Assembly: GCA_016708585.1 (NCBI GenBank) | Contig: JADJFK010000018.1 | Coordinates: 1 to 50,855, forward strand | DNA: 50,855 bases | Source of the DNA: Sulfuritalea sp. | GTDB taxonomy: Bacteria > Pseudomonadota > Gammaproteobacteria > Burkholderiales > Rhodocyclaceae | Direction: 5' to 3' | Shown here: piece after piece, positions 6,171 through 12,775 of the stretch | Layout: the number at the start of each line of letters is the position of its first letter | Numbering within the stretch: the first letter of the stretch is position 1 | Notes under the pieces: generated by a model | Seen by the model: the letters and a program-made list of their open reading frames with translations, nothing else | What the model was told of the DNA's origin: nothing | The model's database searches: none | Translations under genes and position numbers: made by a program

Positions 6171-6848
6171 ATGGCTGAGAAAGTAGTGATCGGGAACGCG
6201 GAGCTGTGGCACGGTGACTGCCGCGAGGTGCTGCCGATGCTGCCGAAGCATGACCTGCTGCTGATTGACCCGCCATACGGGCTTGGGGAAACGCTGCACA
6301 AGGCTGGTGGATCTAGCCGGTGGGGCAAGCACTATGACGATGGCGTGCCCGAGTGGGACCACAAGCCGGCATATAGCCGCGTGCTCCAGTCGTTGGAATG
6401 TGCCCGTGACGCGATAGTGTGGGGAGGACAGTTCTACGGGTTGCCAGGGAATAGGTGCATGCTGACGTGGAACAAGATCATTCGCAACTGGAGCAGCAGC
6501 GAAGCCGAGCACGCATGGACTACGCTTGATAAGCCAAACCGCGTTTTCGACTACAGCCACGGGCAACTGGCGACCGAGGGCAAGCACTACCACCCGACAC
6601 AGAAGCCGGTTCCGCTGATGGCCTGGTGCCTCGATGAAGCCAAGTACCCATTAACGGTGTTGGATTCGTTTATGGGATCTGGTAGCACTGGCGTCGCGTG
6701 CGCGCAGCTTGGGCTGGCGTTCACTGGAATTGAGGTGGATCGGCGCTACTTCGATGCCGCCTGCGAGCGCATCAGCCGCGCCCAGGCCCAGGGCACGCTA
6801 CTGCCGCCCGAAGAACCGCGACAGCCTGCGCAGGAAGGGCTGTTGTGA
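6171..6848 (+). CDS. DNA methyltransferase (N6-adenine or N4-cytosine, beta class)
   Basis: This enzyme would transfer a methyl group from S-adenosylmethionine to DNA. The catalytic DPPY is at residues 33-36, HPTQKP at about 143-148, and the SAM-binding DSFMGSGSTG at about 166-175. The catalytic motif before the SAM motif marks the beta group. At 225 residues it is compact, with little room for a target-recognition domain. Start ATG 6171 was chosen (AAAGG six bases upstream); ATG 6165 is possible. It is the only gene between attC-like sites 4 and 5, so it forms a complete cassette. No cognate restriction enzyme is visible, which suggests an orphan protective or regulatory methylase. Confidence 0.9.
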   Translation: MAEKVVIGNAELWHGDCREVLPMLPKHDLLLIDPPYGLGETLHKAGGSSRWGKHYDDGVPEWDHKPAYSRVLQSLECARDAIVWGGQFYGLPGNRCMLTWNKIIRNWSSSEAEHAWTTLDKPNRVFDYSHGQLATEGKHYHPTQKPVPLMAWCLDEAKYPLTVLDSFMGSGSTGVACAQLGLAFTGIEVDRRYFDAACERISRAQAQGTLLPPEEPRQPAQEGLL

Positions 6849-6849
6849 A

Positions 6850-6906
6850 ACCTAACGCTAGGTTAAGCGGCGCCGGCACGGCGTCCGCTTGAATTGCGGG
6901 TTAGGG
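6850..6906 (+). other. Integron attC-like site 5
   Basis: R'' is ACCTAAC (6850-6856), right after the methylase TGA. L'' contains GGTTAAGCGG, the inner hairpin is CGCCG/CGGCG, L' is CCGCTTGAATTGC and R' is GTTAGGG (6900-6906). L' is identical to that of site 4, including the extra G. R' ends in G where GTTRRRY expects a pyrimidine. The length is 57 bases. Confidence 0.85.
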
Positions 6907-6926
6907 CGCTGGTGAACGGAGGCACT

Positions 6927-7175
6927 ATGTTTAACGGACTGACGTGGAACGAGTTTGGCGGCTACTACGAAGGCGATTCCTGGGCCGCGCGTGGCGATGC
7001 GATAGAGCGCCAGGAGCTACAGGAAGAAAGCGAGCATGCGGCTATGGAGCGCATGGCAAAGCTCTATGCCGAGATGGCGCGAGAGTTTGCCGACGAAGGC
7101 AAGACGCGGCGCTGGCATTCACTGATGCAACGGGCCGAGCATGTGCGCGGCTGGTGGCATGCGGAAGCGCCCTAA
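6927..7175 (+). CDS. Hypothetical cassette protein
   Basis: Start ATG 6927 has GGAGG five bases upstream, giving MFNGLTWNEFGGYYEGDSWA and 82 residues. It is mostly one long charged helix (IERQELQEESEHAAMERMAK, then LYAEMAREFADEGKTRRWH). Its stop TAA is part of the R'' box of attC-like site 6, so gene and site form a typical cassette. No family recognised. Confidence 0.65.
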   Translation: MFNGLTWNEFGGYYEGDSWAARGDAIERQELQEESEHAAMERMAKLYAEMAREFADEGKTRRWHSLMQRAEHVRGWWHAEAP

Positions 7176-7263
7176 CGTTCGAGCTAACCGGGCCTGAGCC
7201 CGCAAGGAACAACGATGAATACGAAAGCTGCCGGCGAAGGTCCGGTTGAGCGAGGGGTTAGGG
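7170..7263 (+). other. Integron attC-like site 6
   Basis: R'' is CCCTAAC (7170-7176, supplying the upstream TAA), L'' contains GCTAACCGG, L' is CCGGTTGAGC and R' is GTTAGGG (7257-7263). GCCCTAAC and GTTAGGGC are fully complementary over eight bases. L' carries the same extra G as sites 2 and 3. The loop has AAGGAA followed by ATG at 7215. Confidence 0.8.
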
Positions 7264-7613
7264 CGCCGCATCCGAAGCGCGCAGACGCCCCAGAAGAGAT
7301 GCCCACGCCGGGAACCTGCAACGTGCCGCCGCTGGAAGTGTGGCCCGTGCCGGACAGCGGGACGAACGGGCTTGAGCCTGGGCCGTGGATGCCCGGCGAG
7401 TGGCGGCCAGCCCGTGAAGGCCAGTACCTGCGCTACTGGCCTGGCAGCGACGACCTGGCATTCAGCTTCTGGCGCGGCGGCCTATGGCACGCGGGGCCGT
7501 TCTTCGACAGCAAGAGCGACGATCAGGAATTGGCGTGGCGCGGCGGTGTGAAGAAGCGGCCTAACGTGTTCTATGGCGCAAATCCGCGCCATAACCTGCC
7601 CACAGCCGGATAG
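7215..7613 (+). CDS. Hypothetical last cassette gene
   Basis: The frame runs from ATG 7215 in the attC loop (AAGGA upstream) to TAG 7611-7613, 132 residues. The part beyond the attC arm can also start at ATG 7299. The C-terminal half is Trp-rich (GQYLRYWPGSDDLAFSFWRG, then GLWHAGPFF). It resembles small proteins with the pattern 'R-Y-W...F-x-x-G-x-W', seen as phage or cassette products with no known role. The last 15 codons read through a solitary R''-like box and hairpin. A terminator follows 30 bases on, so it closes the plus-strand operon. Confidence 0.55.
   Translation: MNTKAAGEGPVERGVRAPHPKRADAPEEMPTPGTCNVPPLEVWPVPDSGTNGLEPGPWMPGEWRPAREGQYLRYWPGSDDLAFSFWRGGLWHAGPFFDSKSDDQELAWRGGVKKRPNVFYGANPRHNLPTAG
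7559..7593 (+). repeat. R''-like box followed by hairpin (possible attC remnant)
   Basis: GCCTAAC at 7559-7565 is followed by an 8-bp stem TATGGCGC/GCGCCATA with loop AAATCC. No GTTRRRY box follows; ATAACC comes instead. It may be a rearranged or truncated attC at the end of the array, or simply a coding hairpin. Confidence 0.3.
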
Positions 7614-7643
7614 TGGCGCATGATGCTCACGGCCGCCCAAGTT

Positions 7644-7673
7644 GCCCCGGCTTTGATATAGCCGGGGCTCTTT
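7644..7673 (+). terminator. Hairpin terminator closing the plus-strand operon
   Basis: The stem GCCCCGGCT/AGCCGGGGC has a 7-base loop and is followed by TCTTTCC on the plus strand. It lies between the converging plus and minus operons. The U-rich run is on the plus-strand side, so it mainly stops transcription from the left. Confidence 0.75.
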
Positions 7674-7686
7674 CCTGACTTTGGCG

Positions 7687-8199
7687 TCAGACGCCAGCCT
7701 TGCCGGCCGGGCTCATCGCCTGCTGCGGGCTGGTTTCCGGCAGATCCATCGGCGACCGCTCAGCCACGTAGTCGTTCAACCACTGGCGCGTTTTGGCCAC
7801 CAGCGCCGTGACGCGGCGGCTATCGAACGGCATCAGGCCGGCGCCCAGGCGGGCCGACTGGCTGTTGACCAGTTCGATGTAGCCCGCGCGCAGCAGGCGA
7901 ACGACATGATCCCACTCGTCGCTCTCCATGTCGCGCATGACCGGGAACGGCTGGATGGCGTGCACCATCGGGTGCGACTCCGGCAGGTCGAGTTGCGGCT
8001 GATCGTTGATGTACGCCACCGCCTTGTCGATGTCGGTCAGGTACTGCTGCAGCCTGGCCATGTCGAACTCGTTGACGAAGGCGACGTTGCTGGACACTGA
8101 CATCTGGACCTCGCCCGCGTACCGGGCGATTTTGTCCGCCAAGTAGGTGCAGTCGAGGTTGTAGATGCCGCTCGGGAACAGATTGCTGGATTCAGCCAT
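7687..8199 (-). CDS. Hypothetical protein at the end of the lysis region
   Basis: This 170-residue protein starts at MAESSNLFPSGIYNLDCTYL, with GAAGGAGCC ahead of the ATG. It is helical and mostly soluble (ARLQQYLTDIDKAVAYINDQ) with no signal peptide or membrane span. It is the last gene of the long minus-strand operon before the terminator. I do not recognise the family. Genes in this position in podoviruses are often late accessory proteins. Confidence 0.7.
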   Translation of the reverse strand: MAESSNLFPSGIYNLDCTYLADKIARYAGEVQMSVSSNVAFVNEFDMARLQQYLTDIDKAVAYINDQPQLDLPESHPMVHAIQPFPVMRDMESDEWDHVVRLLRAGYIELVNSQSARLGAGLMPFDSRRVTALVAKTRQWLNDYVAERSPMDLPETSPQQAMSPAGKAGV

Positions 8200-8209
8200 G
8201 ATGGCTCCT

Positions 8210-8332
8210 TCAGGTTTTGGAAAGCCACTCAACAAGAGCAGCGACAGTGACGACCACTAGGGTTCCACATGCGACAAGCGCGGCGACCATGAGGGCGCCG
8301 AGCAGTCGCACTAGGGTCTGCTTCGTGGTCAC
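8210..8332 (-). CDS. 40-residue single-span membrane protein
   Basis: The GTG start at 8332 overlaps the stop of the Rz-type gene as GTGA. The product begins MTTKQTLVRLLGALMVAALV and continues ACGTLVVVTVAALVEWLSKT. It is nearly all one or two hydrophobic stretches with a basic N terminus. The sequence LVAC could be read as a lipobox. It ends ten bases ahead of the next gene's start. A small holin, antiholin or lipoprotein are all possible; nothing distinguishes them here. Confidence 0.55.
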   Translation of the reverse strand: MTTKQTLVRLLGALMVAALVACGTLVVVTVAALVEWLSKT

Positions 8333-8796
8333 TTTGCAGCCCCGACTTCTTTCACCCACTGCTGCAGCGCGTTCAGGCGGTTGGCGTCTTCATCAGCGAC
8401 CGCTGCCAGTTCTTGAATAGCTCCTGAACACTCTCGGAGCACTTGCCGCAGGCCGGCGGCGTCATCAGTTCCGCAGGCGGCGCTGGCTGCACTGGCGGCC
8501 GGTGCGGCGGCAATGGCGTCGAGCAGCCGGTCACGCTCAGTGCGAGCAGCATCAGCAGCGCGGCGAGCCGCAGAGGTGTTTCGGGCGTATGCACTTGATG
8601 CCTCCCGGGCAGCGTTGGCGAACTTGGTTTCTGCTTCGCGGGCCGATGCTTCGGCGGCGGCGCGCTCGGTGGCCTCAACGGCGGCGCGCGTGGCGCGCGT
8701 GGCGCTCCACTTCTGGTAGCCGCCCCAGGCCAGCGCGGCCATGAGAACCCACGCCCAGATGGGCACCGTGCGGAAGATGCCGATGACGATGGGCAT
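8329..8796 (-). CDS. Rz-like i-spanin (inner membrane)
   Basis: This 155-residue protein has an N-terminal anchor (TVPIWAWVLMAALAWGGYQK) followed by a long Ala/Arg/Glu coiled coil (TRAAVEATERAAAEASAREA onwards). That is the layout of i-spanins, which span the periplasm and fuse the membranes in the last step of lysis. It lies directly downstream of the endolysin, and a lipoprotein frame (Rz1-like) is embedded in it. The family resembles DUF2514 proteins. Confidence 0.8.
   Translation of the reverse strand: MPIVIGIFRTVPIWAWVLMAALAWGGYQKWSATRATRAAVEATERAAAEASAREAETKFANAAREASSAYARNTSAARRAADAARTERDRLLDAIAAAPAASAASAACGTDDAAGLRQVLRECSGAIQELAAVADEDANRLNALQQWVKEVGAAK
8373..8594 (-). CDS. Rz1-like o-spanin lipoprotein, embedded in Rz
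   Basis: This is a different frame inside the Rz-like gene. The GTG start at 8594 gives a signal sequence LRLAALLMLLALSVTGC, where SVTGC is the lipobox, followed by a proline-rich stretch (STPLPPHRPPVQPAPP). Total length is about 73 residues. Nested Rz/Rz1 pairs with a Pro-rich o-spanin are classic in phages of Gram-negative hosts. The mature lipoprotein would sit in the outer membrane and bind the i-spanin. Confidence 0.75.
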   Translation of the reverse strand: MHTPETPLRLAALLMLLALSVTGCSTPLPPHRPPVQPAPPAELMTPPACGKCSESVQELFKNWQRSLMKTPTA

Positions 8797-9552
8797 CTAG
8801 CACCATCCCTTTCCGCGTTGCGCCTGTCTGTAATACAGGACAGCGATGCCGACCACCACCAGCACGATGGGCAGCAGCAGATGCGACGGCACGCCCAGGG
8901 TGTCAACGACAAGCGAGCGCACGCGGCCCATGGGACCGGCCAGGCCCTCGGTGGCCTCGGCGATGAGGCTGATGGCACCAGTCGCCAGCGCCGCCACGCC
9001 GGATCGGTTGATCTGGCTGGCCGTGGGCTTGCTCTCGGCCTCGACCGCCTGGGGCATCTGCAGCGGCGGCTGGCCCGGCTCGGGCTTCAGGTACAGGGCG
9101 GCCTCGCGGGCGCGGCGCGCGGTCAGTCCGGGCAGGTCGCGCAGCAGGCCGGTGTCAGGGTCTTTGGCCTTGTTCCACAGACCGAAGGCGCGCGAGGCCG
9201 ACTGCCGATCACCCGCGTTGTGAGCGCGCAGGACGGTGGACTTCGCCAGCCCGGCCAGGCCGATGTTGTAGGCCAGGCTCACCAGCGCGCCAAGCTCGTT
9301 CGGGCTTGGCTCGACCGTGCACAGTTCGCGCACGGCCCGGGTGCGCTCAGTCAGGTCTTCGAGAAGCCAGCGGTCGGCTTCTTCCTTCGTGCACGTATCG
9401 CCCGGCCGCACACCATCGGTCTCGCCCCAACCGATCGTCCAGACCCCCGCAGGGCAGCGGTATGCCACCAGCGACAGGCCCTCGCTCTCGGCGATCTCGG
9501 CGACGGCCGTCATCGGGATTGGCCACGGCAGGCTCGGGTCTGGCAGGTTCAT
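8797..9552 (-). CDS. GH24 endolysin with C-terminal membrane helix
   Basis: This 251-residue T4-lysozyme-type muramidase cuts the glycan strands of peptidoglycan. The catalytic region is IAESEGLSLVAYRCPAGVWT followed by IGWGETDG. It holds the family Glu in ESEG and the Thr of GWGET. Later, NELGALVSLAYNIG and TGLLRDLPGLTARRAREAAL are typical GH24 sequence. Unusually, after about residue 190 a C-terminal helix follows (SHLLLPIVLVVVGIAVLYYR). This could tether the enzyme to the inner membrane until holin action. The Rz-like gene starts immediately downstream. Confidence 0.9.
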   Translation of the reverse strand: MNLPDPSLPWPIPMTAVAEIAESEGLSLVAYRCPAGVWTIGWGETDGVRPGDTCTKEEADRWLLEDLTERTRAVRELCTVEPSPNELGALVSLAYNIGLAGLAKSTVLRAHNAGDRQSASRAFGLWNKAKDPDTGLLRDLPGLTARRAREAALYLKPEPGQPPLQMPQAVEAESKPTASQINRSGVAALATGAISLIAEATEGLAGPMGRVRSLVVDTLGVPSHLLLPIVLVVVGIAVLYYRQAQRGKGWC

Positions 9553-9812
9553 CGCTCGATCTCCGGTAGCGTGGTGAGTCGGCGCAGCAGGGCATCGGCC
9601 GCCACTATCTCGGCCGGCTCCATGTCACGCGGCGGGTCGATCGACCGCAGCTGGATGCGGCGGATTCCGGTCTCGGGCCGATATTCGAGCATCCACACCG
9701 GGCCGTCGCCAAGGTCTGGGGCCGCCGGCAGCGTGATCGTCATACCGTGGTGCTTGGCAACCCCGGACTTCCCGTGCCAGCGCAAAACCGTGCTGTAGTA
9801 GCTGTCGTTCAC
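9549..9812 (-). CDS. Hypothetical protein upstream of endolysin
   Basis: GTG 9812 overlaps the upstream stop as GTGA, giving 87 residues beginning VNDSYYSTVLRWHGKSGVAK. It has a central beta-rich part (GPVWMLEYRPETGIRRIQLR) and no membrane span. The 3' end overlaps the endolysin start as ATGA. No family recognised; its position suggests late co-expression with the lysis genes. Confidence 0.55.
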   Translation of the reverse strand: MNDSYYSTVLRWHGKSGVAKHHGMTITLPAAPDLGDGPVWMLEYRPETGIRRIQLRSIDPPRDMEPAEIVAADALLRRLTTLPEIER

Positions 9813-10276
9813 GGCGTCATCTCCGGCACCGTGCCGATCAGCAGCGGCGCCTTGATCACCGTGTCGTCGCAGTCGTAGTACGCGCTGATCGCCACCATGC
9901 GGCCATATATGCCCCTGAGAATCCACGGTCGGCTGATGACGGTGATCCCGACCGGGTAGCTCTGCGGCGGCCTGCCGTCTTCACGCTCCAGTGCGTCGGC
10001 CGGCTGCATGGTCTGCAGACTGGCCCCGGTGTAGCCAAGCAGGCGCACCATCTGGCAGTCCTGATGCCTGGTGACGAGTAGCGTCATGCGCAGCGCGTCT
10101 TCGTCGATCCTCTCGACCGTGTGCCATTGCAGCGTGGCCGGCGGGTTGCGCTCTCGGCTCCATTCTCCGTACCAGTCGGCCGTGGCCAGCACCAGCGGGG
10201 CCAGCAGGACGGCCAGCACGAAGCCGAACGTCGCGGCAATGGCCATCGAGGCGTGCTTCTGGACTACGGGGATCAT
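9809..10276 (-). CDS. Hypothetical membrane-anchored protein
   Basis: This 155-residue protein has a short N-terminal anchor (SMAIAATFGFVLAVLLAPLV) followed by a soluble, probably periplasmic domain with three cysteines (QDCQMVR, YYDCDD). The domain ends in VIKAPLLIGTVPEMTP. It starts with ATGA overlap on the upstream membrane gene. No family is recognised. Lysis timing or superinfection control would fit the place and topology but is inference. Confidence 0.6.
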   Translation of the reverse strand: MIPVVQKHASMAIAATFGFVLAVLLAPLVLATADWYGEWSRERNPPATLQWHTVERIDEDALRMTLLVTRHQDCQMVRLLGYTGASLQTMQPADALEREDGRPPQSYPVGITVISRPWILRGIYGRMVAISAYYDCDDTVIKAPLLIGTVPEMTP

Positions 10277-10533
10277 TTAAAAAATGCTCCGATCGTGCCG
10301 AGCCAGATCAGCAGCGCACCCACTGCGCTGCCGACGACCGCGAACGCGAGCCAGCGCGCGAACAGGGTGAACAGGTGCGCGATGATCCGCACGGCCATGC
10401 GCTCGTACATCGGGTCAACGAACTCGGGGTCGTCACGCAGCTCCTTGGCGACCTGCCGCATGACCCAACGCAGGAGCTTGGCGTCCTTGTGGTCTGGCGA
10501 GAGGTCGCCCGGGTTGGTGTCGTCATGACTCAC
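10273..10533 (-). CDS. Small membrane protein, candidate holin
   Basis: The GTG start at 10533 (AAAGGGAC upstream) gives 86 residues. A charged N-terminal half (KDAKLLRWVMRQVAKELRDD) is followed by one long hydrophobic region (AHLFTLFARWLAFAVVGSAV, then GALLIWLGTIGAFF) that could make one or two helices. It is the first gene of the lysis block, a usual place for a holin. Several other small membrane proteins in the block (8210-8332, 9809-10276) compete for that role. Confidence 0.55.
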   Translation of the reverse strand: MSHDDTNPGDLSPDHKDAKLLRWVMRQVAKELRDDPEFVDPMYERMAVRIIAHLFTLFARWLAFAVVGSAVGALLIWLGTIGAFFK

Positions 10534-10544
10534 GCCGTCCCTTT

Positions 10545-11795
10545 CTATGCAGCGCCAAACCGCACGGTCAGCGCGGCCAGGCCGTTGTTGGCCGGCGTGC
10601 CGTTGTCGAAGGTGTACCGCCCGGCGCTGGTCTGCCCAACGGTGCGGCGCTGGTACGCGGCACCCAGACGGGTCTGGCTGGCCGATCCGCTGATCAGGCT
10701 CATGCCAGCCGCGATGCTCGGGTAGGTGACATCCGCCGTGGCGTTGACGCTGGTGGCCACGGTCACGACTAGCTCGGTCGCCGCCGCGGTGATCTGCGGC
10801 GCGGTGATGGCGTTCGTGGCCGTGTCGTTGACCGCCGTCGAGGTCACACCGATGTAGCTCAGGGTCATTCCCGTCGTCGCGCGCACGGCGAAGTACAGCA
10901 GGCCCATCAATCCGCTGCTGGCCTGGGTGAAGGTGGCATTCGCTCCTGAGTCTGCCGGGGCCGGCGTCGTCTTGCGGAACAGGCTCAGGGTCTGGGTGAT
11001 GGCCGTCTCGGTGCAGGAGACCGAAGTCACCAGCGTCCACCCGGCCGGCGGACTCACGGCGCTGCGGTGCATCAGGGCGGCATAGAGGAAGTCTCCGGTC
11101 AGGATGTCGGCCGGCATGGCGCGCGTGATTGAAGTCACCGAAGCAAGATAGGCGGCTTCCACCCATGAACTGAGCACCGCGCCGGTCGCCAGCCTGGCCT
11201 GCATGCCAACCAACTCGACCTGCATGCGCAGACCGTAGTTCATGCCGGCCTTCTTGATCGTCACCGCCGCTCCGTCGAACCACGCCAGCGTCCGCTCGGT
11301 GTTGTAACTGTCGCGCTGTTGCCGGTAGCACAGCCGGTTGGTGCGGACGTAGAACAGCAGCACGTCGTTGATGTTCAGCAGTGATGCCGCATTGCGCTTG
11401 TCGTCCATGCACAAAAATGGGCTACGCACGTCGGCCGCGAATGTCGTCGTCGTCATCGCCTCCAGCGCCGTCGAGTACCAGTAGAGCTTGGTGAGCCCGC
11501 TCTGAACGTAGGCCACGACTGGATTCATGTTCTGGTCGAAGGCGATCGACAACTGCGTGATTCCGGCAGCCGTGACAAGCACCGTCTCGGTGGTGTATGG
11601 ATCAGGAGCGACTCGAATCTCGTTGCCAACCAGGCGGGCTCTCCAGTTCTGAACCTGCAGGCCCTGCGTGCCGTCATTGAGTGCAATGCCGCCAATCTCG
11701 TAGTCAACGACAAGCGTCGGCCGACCAAGATCGTCCGGTAGCTGCAGCGCGACGGCCGCCACGGCGTTGGGCAGAGCGTCGCCAGGCAGGCTCAT
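10545..11795 (-). CDS. Putative tail or receptor-binding structural protein
   Basis: Start ATG 11795 overlaps the upstream stop, giving about 416 residues. The N-terminal half reads as beta-rich (TTETVLVTAAGITQLSIAFD, FYVRTNRLCYRQQRDSYNTE). It resembles phage proteins that combine a measured-property or propeller-like domain with a C-terminal Ig-like, Ala/Thr-rich region (TAVNDTATNAITAPQITAAA). It is the last structural gene before lysis, a common place for tail fibres. Receptor binding is inference. Confidence 0.55.
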   Translation of the reverse strand: MSLPGDALPNAVAAVALQLPDDLGRPTLVVDYEIGGIALNDGTQGLQVQNWRARLVGNEIRVAPDPYTTETVLVTAAGITQLSIAFDQNMNPVVAYVQSGLTKLYWYSTALEAMTTTTFAADVRSPFLCMDDKRNAASLLNINDVLLFYVRTNRLCYRQQRDSYNTERTLAWFDGAAVTIKKAGMNYGLRMQVELVGMQARLATGAVLSSWVEAAYLASVTSITRAMPADILTGDFLYAALMHRSAVSPPAGWTLVTSVSCTETAITQTLSLFRKTTPAPADSGANATFTQASSGLMGLLYFAVRATTGMTLSYIGVTSTAVNDTATNAITAPQITAAATELVVTVATSVNATADVTYPSIAAGMSLISGSASQTRLGAAYQRRTVGQTSAGRYTFDNGTPANNGLAALTVRFGAA

Positions 11796-12775
11796 CTGCG
11801 CGCCCAGGTGATGCTGTAGTTCAGGACCAGCGTCTTCGTGCTGTCCTTGGGGATGACAGGATTGAACTCGTACTGGAATCCAGCCAAGACGCCCCACCAG
11901 AAGCGCGTGGACTTGATGCCGCCGCTGACGTTTCCATCCGACAGACCGTATGAAACATAGGCCGTCCGCTGCAACGAGTTGTTGGAATACGCATTAGTCG
12001 TGATCGTCCCAGAGGTGCCACCAGCAGTTCCAGATGGGCTCGCAGTGATTGCCCCCAGCGTTCCCGTATAGGTGGAAGGAAATCCAGCAAACGACGTGAT
12101 GGCGGTGATGGCTGCTGTCGCCTGACTTGGGTTCCACGACGGCGACCCGCTTCCAGACAACGTATTCACTTGGCACGCTCGTCCCGTAACGTCGTAATTC
12201 ACTCCGCTGATCGTGATGGTTGTCGGCCCGGTATCGGTCAAAGGCGGGTAGACGCTCAACTGATAAACGATGTCGAGTTGCTGCACACTCGTCACCGAGA
12301 TGGATGTTGGCGAACCGCCACCAGTCAAGATCAGCGCACGACTGAACATCGAGCCGCTGGCCCAACCGCAGCCGACTTCGTAGTAGTTGCCGTTCAACTG
12401 TCCGAGCACGGTTCGATAGACTGCCGTGTAGGTGTTGTTGTATGGGCTAGAGCCGAGCGCCGACGACGTGCCGTTTCCGGTCCCGGCCCCCGTGGTGTAT
12501 GTCGTCTCCGCAAGCAGCCCGGTTTGTGCAGAGGATGGCGCCGTGTTGTCGGTTCCGATCGCTGCGCCAGCAATAATTCCACCTGTCCCCCAGCGGTTCA
12601 GCCCGCTGTCCAAAATGATGTTGTCAAACCATGGAGTACGCTCGATCTCCGCGCCCAAGGCGTCGCGCTTGATCAGCATGTAGCGGCCCTTCGTCGTCAT
12701 GCCGACTGCAGGCATGCCAACATCGACGAAGCGCGGCGTTGGGATGATGAATCCAGCGTTGGTGAGAATGCTCAT
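11792..12775 (-). CDS. Putative tail fibre-like structural protein
   Basis: This 327-residue, Gly/Thr/Ser-rich beta protein begins MSILTNAGFIIPTPRFVDVG. A long low-complexity middle (TTYTTGAGTGNGTSSALGSS) is followed by strand-rich sequence with GTAGGTSGTITTNAYSNNSL. There are very few charged residues and no membrane span. It is coupled to both neighbours by overlap. The composition and location fit a tail appendage protein. No enzymatic motif is visible. Confidence 0.55.
   Translation of the reverse strand: MSILTNAGFIIPTPRFVDVGMPAVGMTTKGRYMLIKRDALGAEIERTPWFDNIILDSGLNRWGTGGIIAGAAIGTDNTAPSSAQTGLLAETTYTTGAGTGNGTSSALGSSPYNNTYTAVYRTVLGQLNGNYYEVGCGWASGSMFSRALILTGGGSPTSISVTSVQQLDIVYQLSVYPPLTDTGPTTITISGVNYDVTGRACQVNTLSGSGSPSWNPSQATAAITAITSFAGFPSTYTGTLGAITASPSGTAGGTSGTITTNAYSNNSLQRTAYVSYGLSDGNVSGGIKSTRFWWGVLAGFQYEFNPVIPKDSTKTLVLNYSITWARR

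Noticed and set aside
7681..9798. Long plus-strand frames (for example 8818-9798)
   Set aside because: They are shadows opposite the endolysin and spanin genes, with Arg/Gly/Ala/His-rich composition and no sensible motifs.
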